DNA of 24,971 bases from a bacterium (GTDB taxonomy: Bacteria; JAJRZV01). The stretch is from contig JAJRZV010000132.1 in the NCBI GenBank assembly GCA_024275095.1, positions 1-24,971 of the forward strand, in the 5' to 3' direction. Positions 7,136 through 14,680 of this stretch are shown here, piece by piece. The position numbers and the translations under genes were made by a program. Under the pieces are notes generated by a model. That model made no database searches and was not told the DNA's origin. It worked only from the letters and a program-made list of their open reading frames with translations. Each line of letters begins with the position of its first letter. Positions within the stretch are counted from its first letter, which is position 1.

Positions 7136-8415
7136 AATTTTCATTTCAGGTGTTGCTTACATTTTTTTCGCGATTACTAATCAGGGTGCTCAGCTTCATC
7201 ATAAGTGTATTGATCGCCAGGTTCCTCGGCCCCGTGGGGAAAGGACTTATCTCGTATGTCAACACTATTGTGGCTCTCCTCAATCAATTCGGTACATTCG
7301 GTTTTAGTGCGTCCACCATATACTTTCTTGCTAAAGAAAAAGAACGTCGTCATATAGTCGCCAGTACCATAATCGCCTTCTCTTCCGGAGTTGTCTTGCT
7401 GTTCGATGGAGCACTCTTCGCTGCGTGGTGGTTCCTCAACATATTTCACGATCTGAACACTTTACTGATACTCATTGTGTTGCTGAGATTTCCTTTCATG
7501 CTTTTTGCACAGCGCATGAGTGACTTTTACCTGGCATACCAGAAAATCAAACTTTACAACGCCGTATCTTCTGCATCAGCCGTACTATCAGTAATTGTAA
7601 CAGCCGTTATTATCCTTTTATTTCACGGAGGCGCCGTCCACGTTCTCCTCGGGCACCTCGCCGTATCATTTGTTCAATTCGCATTCAACATAGGATTCTG
7701 GCTGTATAACAGGGTCGTCAGATTTGTTGTAGACAAGATGCTTCTTTCGGAAATGGTGAAATACGGGCTCAAATTTTACGTAAACAACTTGTGTGCGTTT
7801 ATGGTTCTCAGGTCGGACATACTGTTTATCAAACACTACCATGACAATTGGCATGTAGGGCAATATTCCGTAGCGGTACAAGCGGCGGAACTTATTTATA
7901 TGGTAGTGTCAACCGCCTCTCTTCTGTTATTCCCAAAACTGGCGGACAAGTCTCCGCAGGAGGCTGCATACTACGTGCGACGGACCCTGCGCATCACCTT
8001 GCACTTGATGCTTATACTCCTGACCGTGTGGGCGTTCACCGGCCGGATTTTTATCATCGCCGTATTTTCTTCACGGTTCGCCCCGGCTGTTTCGCCGTTT
8101 TACATCCTTCTTCCGGGAATGTTTTTCTTGGCTCTCTGGAGTGTCAGCACGCGATATTTTGCTGTCACCGGTATGCCTTTGTTCGTGCCCATGGCATGGG
8201 TAATATTTTCGGCTGTGAATATCATTTTAAATATCTTCTTAATACCCTCATTGGGTGTCGCTGGCGCGGCTGCAGCATCTTCCCTTACCTATATGTGTGT
8301 CGCCGGATTCCTCCTTTACAAATTTTTTACAATCACCGGCACACCGGTAAAAAAGGTTTTCTATACTTCCTGGGAAGAACTTAAGGAAGATGCCAAACTT
8401 CTCTTACCCGTGTGA
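7132..8415 (+). CDS. polysaccharide flippase, Wzx/MATE-like
   Basis: Integral membrane protein of 428 residues, strongly hydrophobic throughout with about 12 predicted membrane spans. It probably moves a lipid-linked glycan unit across the inner membrane. The N-terminal pattern of a Phe-rich first helix, then IARFLGPVGKGLISYV, is characteristic of oligosaccharide flippases (IARxLGPxxxGxxS). The start chosen is TTG 7132, preceded by GGAGGA at 7122-7127 and overlapping the heparinase stop as TTGA. The open frame extends to 6991 inside the upstream gene, but that stretch is highly basic and not flippase-like. It ends 12 bp from the stop of the convergent phosphatase gene. Confidence 0.9.
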   Translation: MKFSFQVLLTFFSRLLIRVLSFIISVLIARFLGPVGKGLISYVNTIVALLNQFGTFGFSASTIYFLAKEKERRHIVASTIIAFSSGVVLLFDGALFAAWWFLNIFHDLNTLLILIVLLRFPFMLFAQRMSDFYLAYQKIKLYNAVSSASAVLSVIVTAVIILLFHGGAVHVLLGHLAVSFVQFAFNIGFWLYNRVVRFVVDKMLLSEMVKYGLKFYVNNLCAFMVLRSDILFIKHYHDNWHVGQYSVAVQAAELIYMVVSTASLLLFPKLADKSPQEAAYYVRRTLRITLHLMLILLTVWAFTGRIFIIAVFSSRFAPAVSPFYILLPGMFFLALWSVSTRYFAVTGMPLFVPMAWVIFSAVNIILNIFLIPSLGVAGAAAASSLTYMCVAGFLLYKFFTITGTPVKKVFYTSWEELKEDAKLLLPV

Positions 8416-8427
8416 TATTACGAATTA

Positions 8428-10107
8428 TCAATCAATATACCCAAGATCCCTAAGGCGTTTCATAACTTTTTCGCGTTCCTCATCAGAAAAGGCATCTTCG
8501 TCGTTTTCCCTTGTAAGTGGAGAGACTTTTACACGAATAGTCTTTTCCGGGAGTTTAAAATAGCGTTCATCAACGGCTGGGCACCCGTCGAATTCCACAT
8601 CCGCATCAACGCCTTCACACTTCAACAATGTCGGCAAAAAATCATACACATTGAAAGGAGGAAGCGTCCCTTTCTTAATATCTTTTCCTGCAGTCATAAA
8701 AACACCGTCAGGATGATGATTAGCTCCTCCTTTGAAGGTGGTAAGGATCTGTTTTTCTCCCGGATCATTAACAATCCCAACGCCCGGAGCAGCTATCATC
8801 AACAGTTCGGGAAGAATCCTATCCTTTTCCATAAGAGTTTTACGGAACGATGGCCTGAATACCCTGCTGACAAGAGAAGTTCCCTGGGCTTCCGCTGATT
8901 CAAGAACATCTTTAATTTTGTTGATCAGGTCTTCTTTTTCAGATTCTGGCACAGCACCTTTTAAGAAATCTATTTTGTCATTTATGTATATGCCCCCGCT
9001 CATTCCAAAAGAAAACGCCTTGGTTTTATCCCATGCCAATGCATCCAAATCCGCACTCGCGGGAATCTCCAGCGGGGCCCGACCTGTTTTTACTAATAGT
9101 TTATTGACAGTGTTTGAACCCGGCATAAGAGTAAAAAACGATAGCAGCACTTTGCGTTTCATGGAAAGCCAGGGAACGCTCCAAATACGCATGGCTCGAT
9201 GAATAGTACGAAAATATTGATAAGCAAAAGATAACTCCAGATAGCCTTTCTCCCTCAAATATGCATTTAAAGCGAAGTTTTTGTCCACATCCTGAGCGCC
9301 ATGATCTGAGACCACATAGTAGCGGCAAGCCTCTCCAAACATTTCCACCACTGCAGTTACAACATCATCCACTCCCGCATAAGACTGTGTGACAGGATCA
9401 AATTCTTCTTGTATCGCGGCAGCACCTTTGAAAAATCTCCATCCATAATGCTGTACGGTATCAACATCCGTGAAAGCGATGATTGCATAGTCAAAGGCGT
9501 ATTCTTTCAGCAAGAAACTTATAAGTTCCTTCCTGTGCATGAGACTATCTTTTTCTATTTCCATATAATCACGGAAATATCTACCTTCAGTATCATTCAT
9601 AAATGCGGTACGTGAAAATCCTGGATGATTTGCATAATGATTGGGGAAACGCATCTTCAAGTTTTTTTCAATTTCAGGATCGGAACAGACCCGGGCGCAT
9701 TGCGAAAGAGGTTTGGGTGCTCCCATAAAAACCACCGTATTTTTATAACCCCGATCCATAAGTTCCCTGGTAAAGGGGACATTGAACAAAAGCCCCCGCA
9801 TACCTGCGCTTTCCATAATTTCCCAGAGGTTCCAGGGCTGGTAATAGGATCGTTCGATATCCAACGTGTGATCCGGCTTTATTTTCAAAAAATCCAGGAT
9901 CCCGTGTGATATGACATCAAGCCCTGTAAATATGCTGTTCCACGCAGAAGGGGACATTGGCGGTATTGTGGATTTCAACGTCGCCCGAATCCCCTCGTCC
10001 ATCATCCATCCCAGGGCTTTCAATTGATGCTCAGCCCTCATATAGTCGAGTACGGAAAAAGATGCGGCATCTATTCCAAAAACAATAAATTTAGGAGCCG
10101 CCGACAT
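8428..10107 (-). CDS. alkaline-phosphatase-superfamily phosphodiesterase/phosphatase
   Basis: Type I phosphodiesterase/nucleotide pyrophosphatase fold, 559 residues, with two-metal catalysis. Candidate ligands and catalytic residues in order: Asp13 in GIDAAS; Ser52 in PPMSPSAW, where family members place the Ser/Thr nucleophile; His70; Asp214-x-Asp216 with His220 in TDVDTVQHYGW; Asp268-His269 in VVSDHGAQ; and His464-His465 in GANHHPDG. No signal peptide is visible, so a cytoplasmic or peripheral location is likely. Members are common in glycan clusters, where they may act on phospho-sugar or lipid-linked intermediates. AGGAGGTGAA precedes the ATG. It is the last gene of a minus-strand cassette, 24 bp after the methyltransferase. 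Substrate unknown. Confidence 0.87.
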   Translation of the reverse strand: MSAAPKFIVFGIDAASFSVLDYMRAEHQLKALGWMMDEGIRATLKSTIPPMSPSAWNSIFTGLDVISHGILDFLKIKPDHTLDIERSYYQPWNLWEIMESAGMRGLLFNVPFTRELMDRGYKNTVVFMGAPKPLSQCARVCSDPEIEKNLKMRFPNHYANHPGFSRTAFMNDTEGRYFRDYMEIEKDSLMHRKELISFLLKEYAFDYAIIAFTDVDTVQHYGWRFFKGAAAIQEEFDPVTQSYAGVDDVVTAVVEMFGEACRYYVVSDHGAQDVDKNFALNAYLREKGYLELSFAYQYFRTIHRAMRIWSVPWLSMKRKVLLSFFTLMPGSNTVNKLLVKTGRAPLEIPASADLDALAWDKTKAFSFGMSGGIYINDKIDFLKGAVPESEKEDLINKIKDVLESAEAQGTSLVSRVFRPSFRKTLMEKDRILPELLMIAAPGVGIVNDPGEKQILTTFKGGANHHPDGVFMTAGKDIKKGTLPPFNVYDFLPTLLKCEGVDADVEFDGCPAVDERYFKLPEKTIRVKVSPLTRENDEDAFSDEEREKVMKRLRDLGYID

Positions 10108-10131
10108 ATGGGTTCACCTCCTCTAAAATGG

Positions 10132-11025
10132 TTACTTCTGTGCTTCAACAATAATATACCAGCCCACCCTTCGCCCAATGAGATCAAGGAGCAAATTCGG
10201 TTTATGTCTGTTTCTGAAAACTCGAGCTACGTAAGCAATATCTGCAGGCACGAGATGGCGCACATATGCCTTTACCTTTGAAAAATCCTCAAAAAGCCTG
10301 GAAAAGCCCCGCTTTGTATATAGTTTAACAACAAGGTTTTCATTCGTATGAGGATATTCAATAAGACTCAAATGTTGTTTTAATGTGCGCACCCTATAGT
10401 TGCCCGCTATAAGATAATTTAATGCAAATACATTCCACAAAAAAAATATAGAGCGTTTGTTATACACAGCGATGTAACACCTGCCGCCCTTCTTCAAAAC
10501 TCTGTGAACTTCACTTATCGCTTTTGCAGTATTCGGAACATGGTGCAACACACCCAGAGAATACACGAAATCAAAAGATTCATCCTCAAAAGGCAGAGAT
10601 TCCGCATCTCCTATAAGAAGGCGCGTCTTCATCCCGTAAATATCAAAAAGAGCTCGAGTCTCTTCAATACATCTGGGAGTAATATCCACTCCAAACATAT
10701 TCGCACCTCGTCCGGCAAGTTGCAGATGATCTGTGCCGGCACCCACACCAATTTCAAGTACCCTCTTCCCCTCAATATCAAAGGACTCTATGGCCTTCTT
10801 TATCCAAGGATGAGAAAAATAACGGAATCGGCGAATTTCCTCAAAATACTCCTTGGTGAGATGCGGCGCTTTAGCGACGTGTGTGCCTGCAGGAGCTTGA
10901 GACCATACTCTTCTGGCTGATTTTTTGTATTTCGGACTGTATGAATATTCAACGGTGTCACGCAGTTCCATCAAGGCCGAAAAGAAATCTTTTATCCTGG
11001 AAGAGATGTTACTTTTGATCTTCAT
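10132..11025 (-). CDS. class I SAM-dependent methyltransferase (paralogue of 16799-17641)
   Basis: A 297-residue methyltransferase_11-type enzyme. SAM motif I is VLEIGVGAGTD (89-99), the acidic ribose-binding residue lies in GVDIT (near 114), and the later motif is FDFVYSLGVLHHV followed by VLKKGG. The C-terminal 100 residues end in VGWYIIVE, a tail shared with the methyltransferase at 16799-17641, so the two are paralogues. Its ATG overlaps the stop of the upstream beta-propeller gene by 4 bp and GGTGGG serves as ribosome site. It is probably a sugar or glycolipid O-methyltransferase of the cluster; the acceptor cannot be deduced. Confidence 0.88.
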   Translation of the reverse strand: MKIKSNISSRIKDFFSALMELRDTVEYSYSPKYKKSARRVWSQAPAGTHVAKAPHLTKEYFEEIRRFRYFSHPWIKKAIESFDIEGKRVLEIGVGAGTDHLQLAGRGANMFGVDITPRCIEETRALFDIYGMKTRLLIGDAESLPFEDESFDFVYSLGVLHHVPNTAKAISEVHRVLKKGGRCYIAVYNKRSIFFLWNVFALNYLIAGNYRVRTLKQHLSLIEYPHTNENLVVKLYTKRGFSRLFEDFSKVKAYVRHLVPADIAYVARVFRNRHKPNLLLDLIGRRVGWYIIVEAQK

Positions 11026-12188
11026 TGCCCACCATATTCAAACACACTCATAAATTGAGTGCTGTTGGCTGGATGAATCCGATATACCAAGGAAGTTTTC
11101 GATGTATACTTTGCTGCTTTTTTTAAAAATTCTTCCGCTGTTGCAGGCAGAGTAAAGAAGCGTTTTTCGTAAAGAAGTGTATTCTTATTTATGTCGTATA
11201 TAGCAATGGTGTTATGATCAGACACCGAAAACGCATAAATATCGCCGCTGAGTTGCGTCGCGTCATGAAGCCACCTAGAGTTCACCTTGAACCTCCGCTG
11301 GATTCTCCCTTCATCATCAATAAAAACAAGACTCCCCGTTACGCTATCAGCGAAATAAATACGACCTTCCCGCGACATACGCGATCCGTGGCATCCTACA
11401 AAACCCCTTGTTATTTCTTTATATGAACCTTTACGCCAGTCAAAAACACCTACAGCCCCTTGTATTAAAGTAGAAACAATTATCTTGTCACCGGCTGTAT
11501 CGGGATAGGCACAGTTAATGTGTGTCGTCTGGCAATCATTGTTAATATAGTGCTTGTGTAGATCCATATCTTCACTCAAATCATAATTTTTCCCGTAAAG
11601 TTCTTCCGGCATTCTCAGGATCTTTTCAACAACTCCATTTTCAACATTCAACATCAACACAGCATCGGGAGCTGATGCAGAAACAGCCACCATCTTATCG
11701 CTGACAGGAAATACCGTGTGCAAGCCTGCAAAAAACGGGTGATTGTAAGTTCTCAAATTCCGGCATGGTTCACCAGCAATGGACTTCCATTTTTCCACCG
11801 GAGTCTCAAACTCCCACATTTCAATAAAATGTTCATAGCATACTACAAGTCGGCGGCTGTCCATCATAACCACATGCTGAATTTTGTGATCAGATTTTTT
11901 CATACCGAGATAATCCACCTTTACTTTATTGCCAGAAGATACAAGAACACGGAAAGCTGAAACTGCCCCGGCGTAAAAATAGTCAGCAGGCTTCAAGGAT
12001 TCAAAAGGAGGGAGTTTTTTTAACCTATCCGGATCTGCATAACGTTGAGTAAGAAAATTAAGGGAACATCGAGAATAATCGGTAACCCTGCTCGAATGGG
12101 TTAAAAAAAGAATAAAATATCTATCATTCATTAGAAAAGCACTTGATTTCCAACCTGTCCGGGTTAAATGTATTCTAAAGTCTGCCAT
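11022..12188 (-). CDS. uncharacterised beta-propeller protein with histidine-led blades
   Basis: I do not recognise a named family. From ATG 12188 it has 388 residues. The sequence resolves into repeats in which a His is followed by a strand, a turn, a second strand and a third strand: QHVVMMDSRRLVV, LHTVFPVSDKMVAV, THINCAYPDTAGDKIIV, CHGSRMSREGRIYF, LHDATQLSGDIYAF. Their His residues (105, 157, 223, 267, 308) are 41-66 residues apart, the spacing of propeller blades. Segment SSAFLMNDRYFILFLT near the N-terminus looks like a further blade. Five histidines lining a central channel would suit metal or anion binding, as in some NHL-type lyases and arylsulfotransferases, but that is inference. 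No signal peptide. It heads a cassette with a methyltransferase (4-bp overlap) and a phosphatase. TTG 12200 is an alternative start. Confidence 0.75.
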   Translation of the reverse strand: MADFRIHLTRTGWKSSAFLMNDRYFILFLTHSSRVTDYSRCSLNFLTQRYADPDRLKKLPPFESLKPADYFYAGAVSAFRVLVSSGNKVKVDYLGMKKSDHKIQHVVMMDSRRLVVCYEHFIEMWEFETPVEKWKSIAGEPCRNLRTYNHPFFAGLHTVFPVSDKMVAVSASAPDAVLMLNVENGVVEKILRMPEELYGKNYDLSEDMDLHKHYINNDCQTTHINCAYPDTAGDKIIVSTLIQGAVGVFDWRKGSYKEITRGFVGCHGSRMSREGRIYFADSVTGSLVFIDDEGRIQRRFKVNSRWLHDATQLSGDIYAFSVSDHNTIAIYDINKNTLLYEKRFFTLPATAEEFLKKAAKYTSKTSLVYRIHPANSTQFMSVFEYGGQ

Positions 12189-12200
12189 GAAAACTGTCAA
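12172..12200 (-). promoter_or_regulatory. candidate promoter at the 5' end of the beta-propeller gene
   Basis: Read leftward: perfect TTGACA (12200-12195), 17-base spacer, TAGAAT (12177-12172). It matches consensus very well but lies over the annotated start of the beta-propeller gene; transcription from about 12165 would force initiation at the internal ATG 12131, cutting a blade-like segment. Either the short form is real or the match is fortuitous. Confidence 0.35.
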
Positions 12201-12229
12201 CTCCCGATATTTCTATAACGTCAGGGCTG

Positions 12230-12258
12230 TTGAACAAGCTGGATGCGCTTCGTATAAT
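12230..12258 (+). promoter_or_regulatory. promoter of the plus-strand methyltransferase
   Basis: TTGAAC (12230-12235), 17-base spacer, perfect TATAAT (12253-12258). The ATG at 12268 is ten bases beyond the -10 box, leaving at most a few leader bases. It faces away from the TTGACA/TAGAAT pair on the other strand. Confidence 0.5.
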
Positions 12259-12267
12259 GCTTTTGGA

Positions 12268-13071
12268 ATGGACAATTTAAGAGAAAATATTTACGGGCAT
12301 AAAAAACGCTTCGAACATATTCTGCAAGAAATCGAGAAATATCGTATTCAGCAAGGAATCTCCAAAAATGAGTTAGAAATACTGGATGTCGGCTGTGGCA
12401 CAGGTGTAATGTTGACCTTCCCGCTGGGCCATGCAGGCTTTCATGTCACGGGCTTGGACATTGATTCTAAAAGCATCCAAGCGGCACAATCCCTTAGTCC
12501 TCCCGAGAATGTGAAGTTCATATGCGGCACACTGGAAGATTTGAAACAACGTTTCCACGTCATTGTGTGCTCTGAAGTGCTGGAACATATTAATGACCCA
12601 GAAAACTTTCTTAGAAAAGTTGCCCAGCATCTTCGCAGCGATGGAATTCTCATCCTTACTGTTCCCAACGGTTACGGGGCTTTTGAAATTGAAAAATTTA
12701 TATACGAAAAATTAGGCGGAAAACCCGCCATCAATATTACGGAAAAAATTATTTATCGCATCCGCCGAATGCTCATACGCACGGGGCTTTATCAGCCTCC
12801 TCCCTCCCTGCCGTGCCCGTCCACGCTCAACAAAAGTCCTCATGTACAAAGATTCACATTAAAAAAATTGGTGTCTTTGGCAGAAAAATGTGGACTAAGG
12901 GCAATAAATATCAGAGGAAGTACAGTGGTAGGAGGAGCTGTGACCCATTTTTTGATTGGCTGGTCTGAATTTTTCGTAAAAATGAATGCTGTCTTGGGAG
13001 ATCGGGTACCACTACCTGCAGCGAGTGGGTGGTATGTCACCCTGAAAAAGATCGAGAAGACAGGCCCATAA
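12268..13071 (+). CDS. class I SAM-dependent methyltransferase
   Basis: A methyltransferase of 267 residues from ATG 12268, related to UbiG/Methyltransf_23-type enzymes. Motif I is ILDVGCGTG (38-46), with GLDID for ribose binding and VICSEVLEHI/ILTVPNG for the later motifs (the first reads VIVCSEVLEHIND). It is not closely similar to the other two methyltransferases here. The frame is open to ATG 12187, but that extension would overlap the start of the divergent beta-propeller gene and lacks a ribosome site, while a good promoter ends ten bases before 12268. The 3' end overlaps the convergent glycosyltransferase by 35 bp. Probably methylates a glycan or lipid-linked intermediate. Confidence 0.85.
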   Translation: MDNLRENIYGHKKRFEHILQEIEKYRIQQGISKNELEILDVGCGTGVMLTFPLGHAGFHVTGLDIDSKSIQAAQSLSPPENVKFICGTLEDLKQRFHVIVCSEVLEHINDPENFLRKVAQHLRSDGILILTVPNGYGAFEIEKFIYEKLGGKPAINITEKIIYRIRRMLIRTGLYQPPPSLPCPSTLNKSPHVQRFTLKKLVSLAEKCGLRAINIRGSTVVGGAVTHFLIGWSEFFVKMNAVLGDRVPLPAASGWYVTLKKIEKTGP

Positions 13072-14680
13072 ACTCAATTATCCTTCTCACATGTGCTTGC
13101 CAGGTATAATGAGCAAGTGCTTCTTCGCGTGCACTTCTGCCCAGGCGCATACGCATTTCATCATTCTTAATCAGTTTTTCGATGCCATCACAAAGGGCTT
13201 GCACGTTCCCCGGTTCCACCAGCAATGCTGTTTCACCCTCACGCAGGATTTCACTTATTTGACCCAAAGCGCTTGCTACAATGGGCCGACCTGCCATCAT
13301 GTATTCAAATAATTTAGTAGGTGAACCGAAAAATTCGGAACCGTCAGGGTTGGGCACGTGGGGCGAGACGAGCACGTCACAGGCAAGAAGATATACAGGC
13401 ACATCTTCAGGTGGAATCATTCCTGTAAAAATAGTCAAGTGGACCACTCCTTCGTGTGAGGCGATCTCTTCTGCAAACCGTCTCCGGACACCATCGCCGA
13501 TAAAGAGAAAACTTACATCAGGAATACGCTTCGATAAGGGCTTAACCGCTTTCGCCAGCACTTCTGCACCGTGCCATGGACCGAATGTGCCCACAAATCC
13601 CACCACATAGCGATTCTGTAAACCAAGCTTTTTTCGCAAATTTTCTACTTCCTCCCGCTGGACCTTAATAAAAGGCTCGGGATCTACACCATTTGGGTTT
13701 ACAAGGACTCGCTCCTTTTTAGCTCCACGATTTAAGAGTTCATCCCGTAATGATCGAGACACCACTACAATATAATCCGCTCCCTGTATAACTATGTTTT
13801 CATACCACAATGCAACACTGCTGCCTGAGCGTCCTTCCCCCCATTTCTCCGCAATCCAAACTTCAGAACCGTTGTATTCCAAAACCAACGGGATTCGCCT
13901 CAAACGAGCATAAAGCACTCCTGCAATAGCATATATGGAATAACGCTGGTAGAGAAAAGCGGGACGACCGAATTCTCTCTCCAAGTGGATCATATGCATG
14001 AAAACACGGAGGTTGAAAAGAATAAGCGCAGGGATACGAAGGTTGGCAAACCAACGGAACGGATTTACAAGCCTGCGGACCGCTTCTTCAGGTTCAATCA
14101 TAGGATTATCCTCAACCGCTACAAATACACAGCTTATACCGCATCGTCTAAACCCCTTTATCACACCGGCTGTATGGGTTACGGATCCACCGGCTTTAAT
14201 GCCTTTTTTATAGTTCATTCGAAGATAAAAACACATATCACCACTGGGCGGCATTGGGCGGCGGTGAAGTAACATCCTAGCCGCACAGCCCATAATCAGC
14301 GCCACAGGCCAAGCCACAATGCTTGTAAGTAATTCTAAAAACAAATGCGGAATATCCTTCCCGAACAAACGCATCCACGAAATGCGCCTGATGTTTCCCT
14401 CCGTATCTATTATCATTCGTTCTGCCGCTGGAGTGACAAGAAGAAGAAGCGCAATCAACACCAGTGGTTGAACCATACTTGTGTCGGAGACGGCAAACAG
14501 GCTTTTATGTACGGTCCCCCATTGCCGCCTGCGATTCCTTATGAAACTCGAGATCTCGCGACGAAGACTCGTAACTTCTATTGTATCCACAAGCTCATCA
14601 CGTAAAAAGCGCTCTCGAACCTCACTGGCAAAGCGGCTTTCGCCCCAGAAGTGGAACAGGAGAGTCTTCCCAAACGACAC
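13037..14680 (-). CDS. GT4 family glycosyltransferase with N-terminal membrane extension
   Basis: Retaining GT-B glycosyltransferase of 547 residues. The catalytic part starts near residue 150 (GGSVTHTAGVIKGF, the acceptor-side loop of GT4 enzymes), continues with FVGTFGPWHG at the start of the donor domain, and has the nucleotide-sugar motif SPTKLFEYMMAGRPIVA. The first 150 residues are extra: two hydrophobic segments at about 70-85 and 110-138 that would anchor the enzyme to the inner membrane. The start is GTG 14680, sharing one base with the stop of the amidotransferase gene; AGGAGG lies ten bases upstream. It is the only recognisable glycosyltransferase in the island. Donor sugar unknown. 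Confidence 0.9.
   Translation of the reverse strand: MSFGKTLLFHFWGESRFASEVRERFLRDELVDTIEVTSLRREISSFIRNRRRQWGTVHKSLFAVSDTSMVQPLVLIALLLLVTPAAERMIIDTEGNIRRISWMRLFGKDIPHLFLELLTSIVAWPVALIMGCAARMLLHRRPMPPSGDMCFYLRMNYKKGIKAGGSVTHTAGVIKGFRRCGISCVFVAVEDNPMIEPEEAVRRLVNPFRWFANLRIPALILFNLRVFMHMIHLEREFGRPAFLYQRYSIYAIAGVLYARLRRIPLVLEYNGSEVWIAEKWGEGRSGSSVALWYENIVIQGADYIVVVSRSLRDELLNRGAKKERVLVNPNGVDPEPFIKVQREEVENLRKKLGLQNRYVVGFVGTFGPWHGAEVLAKAVKPLSKRIPDVSFLFIGDGVRRRFAEEIASHEGVVHLTIFTGMIPPEDVPVYLLACDVLVSPHVPNPDGSEFFGSPTKLFEYMMAGRPIVASALGQISEILREGETALLVEPGNVQALCDGIEKLIKNDEMRMRLGRSAREEALAHYTWQAHVRRIIEFMGLSSRSFSG

Noticed and set aside
7848-8384. 178-codon open frame overlapping the flippase in another frame
   Set aside because: The flippase frame has continuous hydrophobic segments and a good start; the alternative has no ribosome site or recognisable content.
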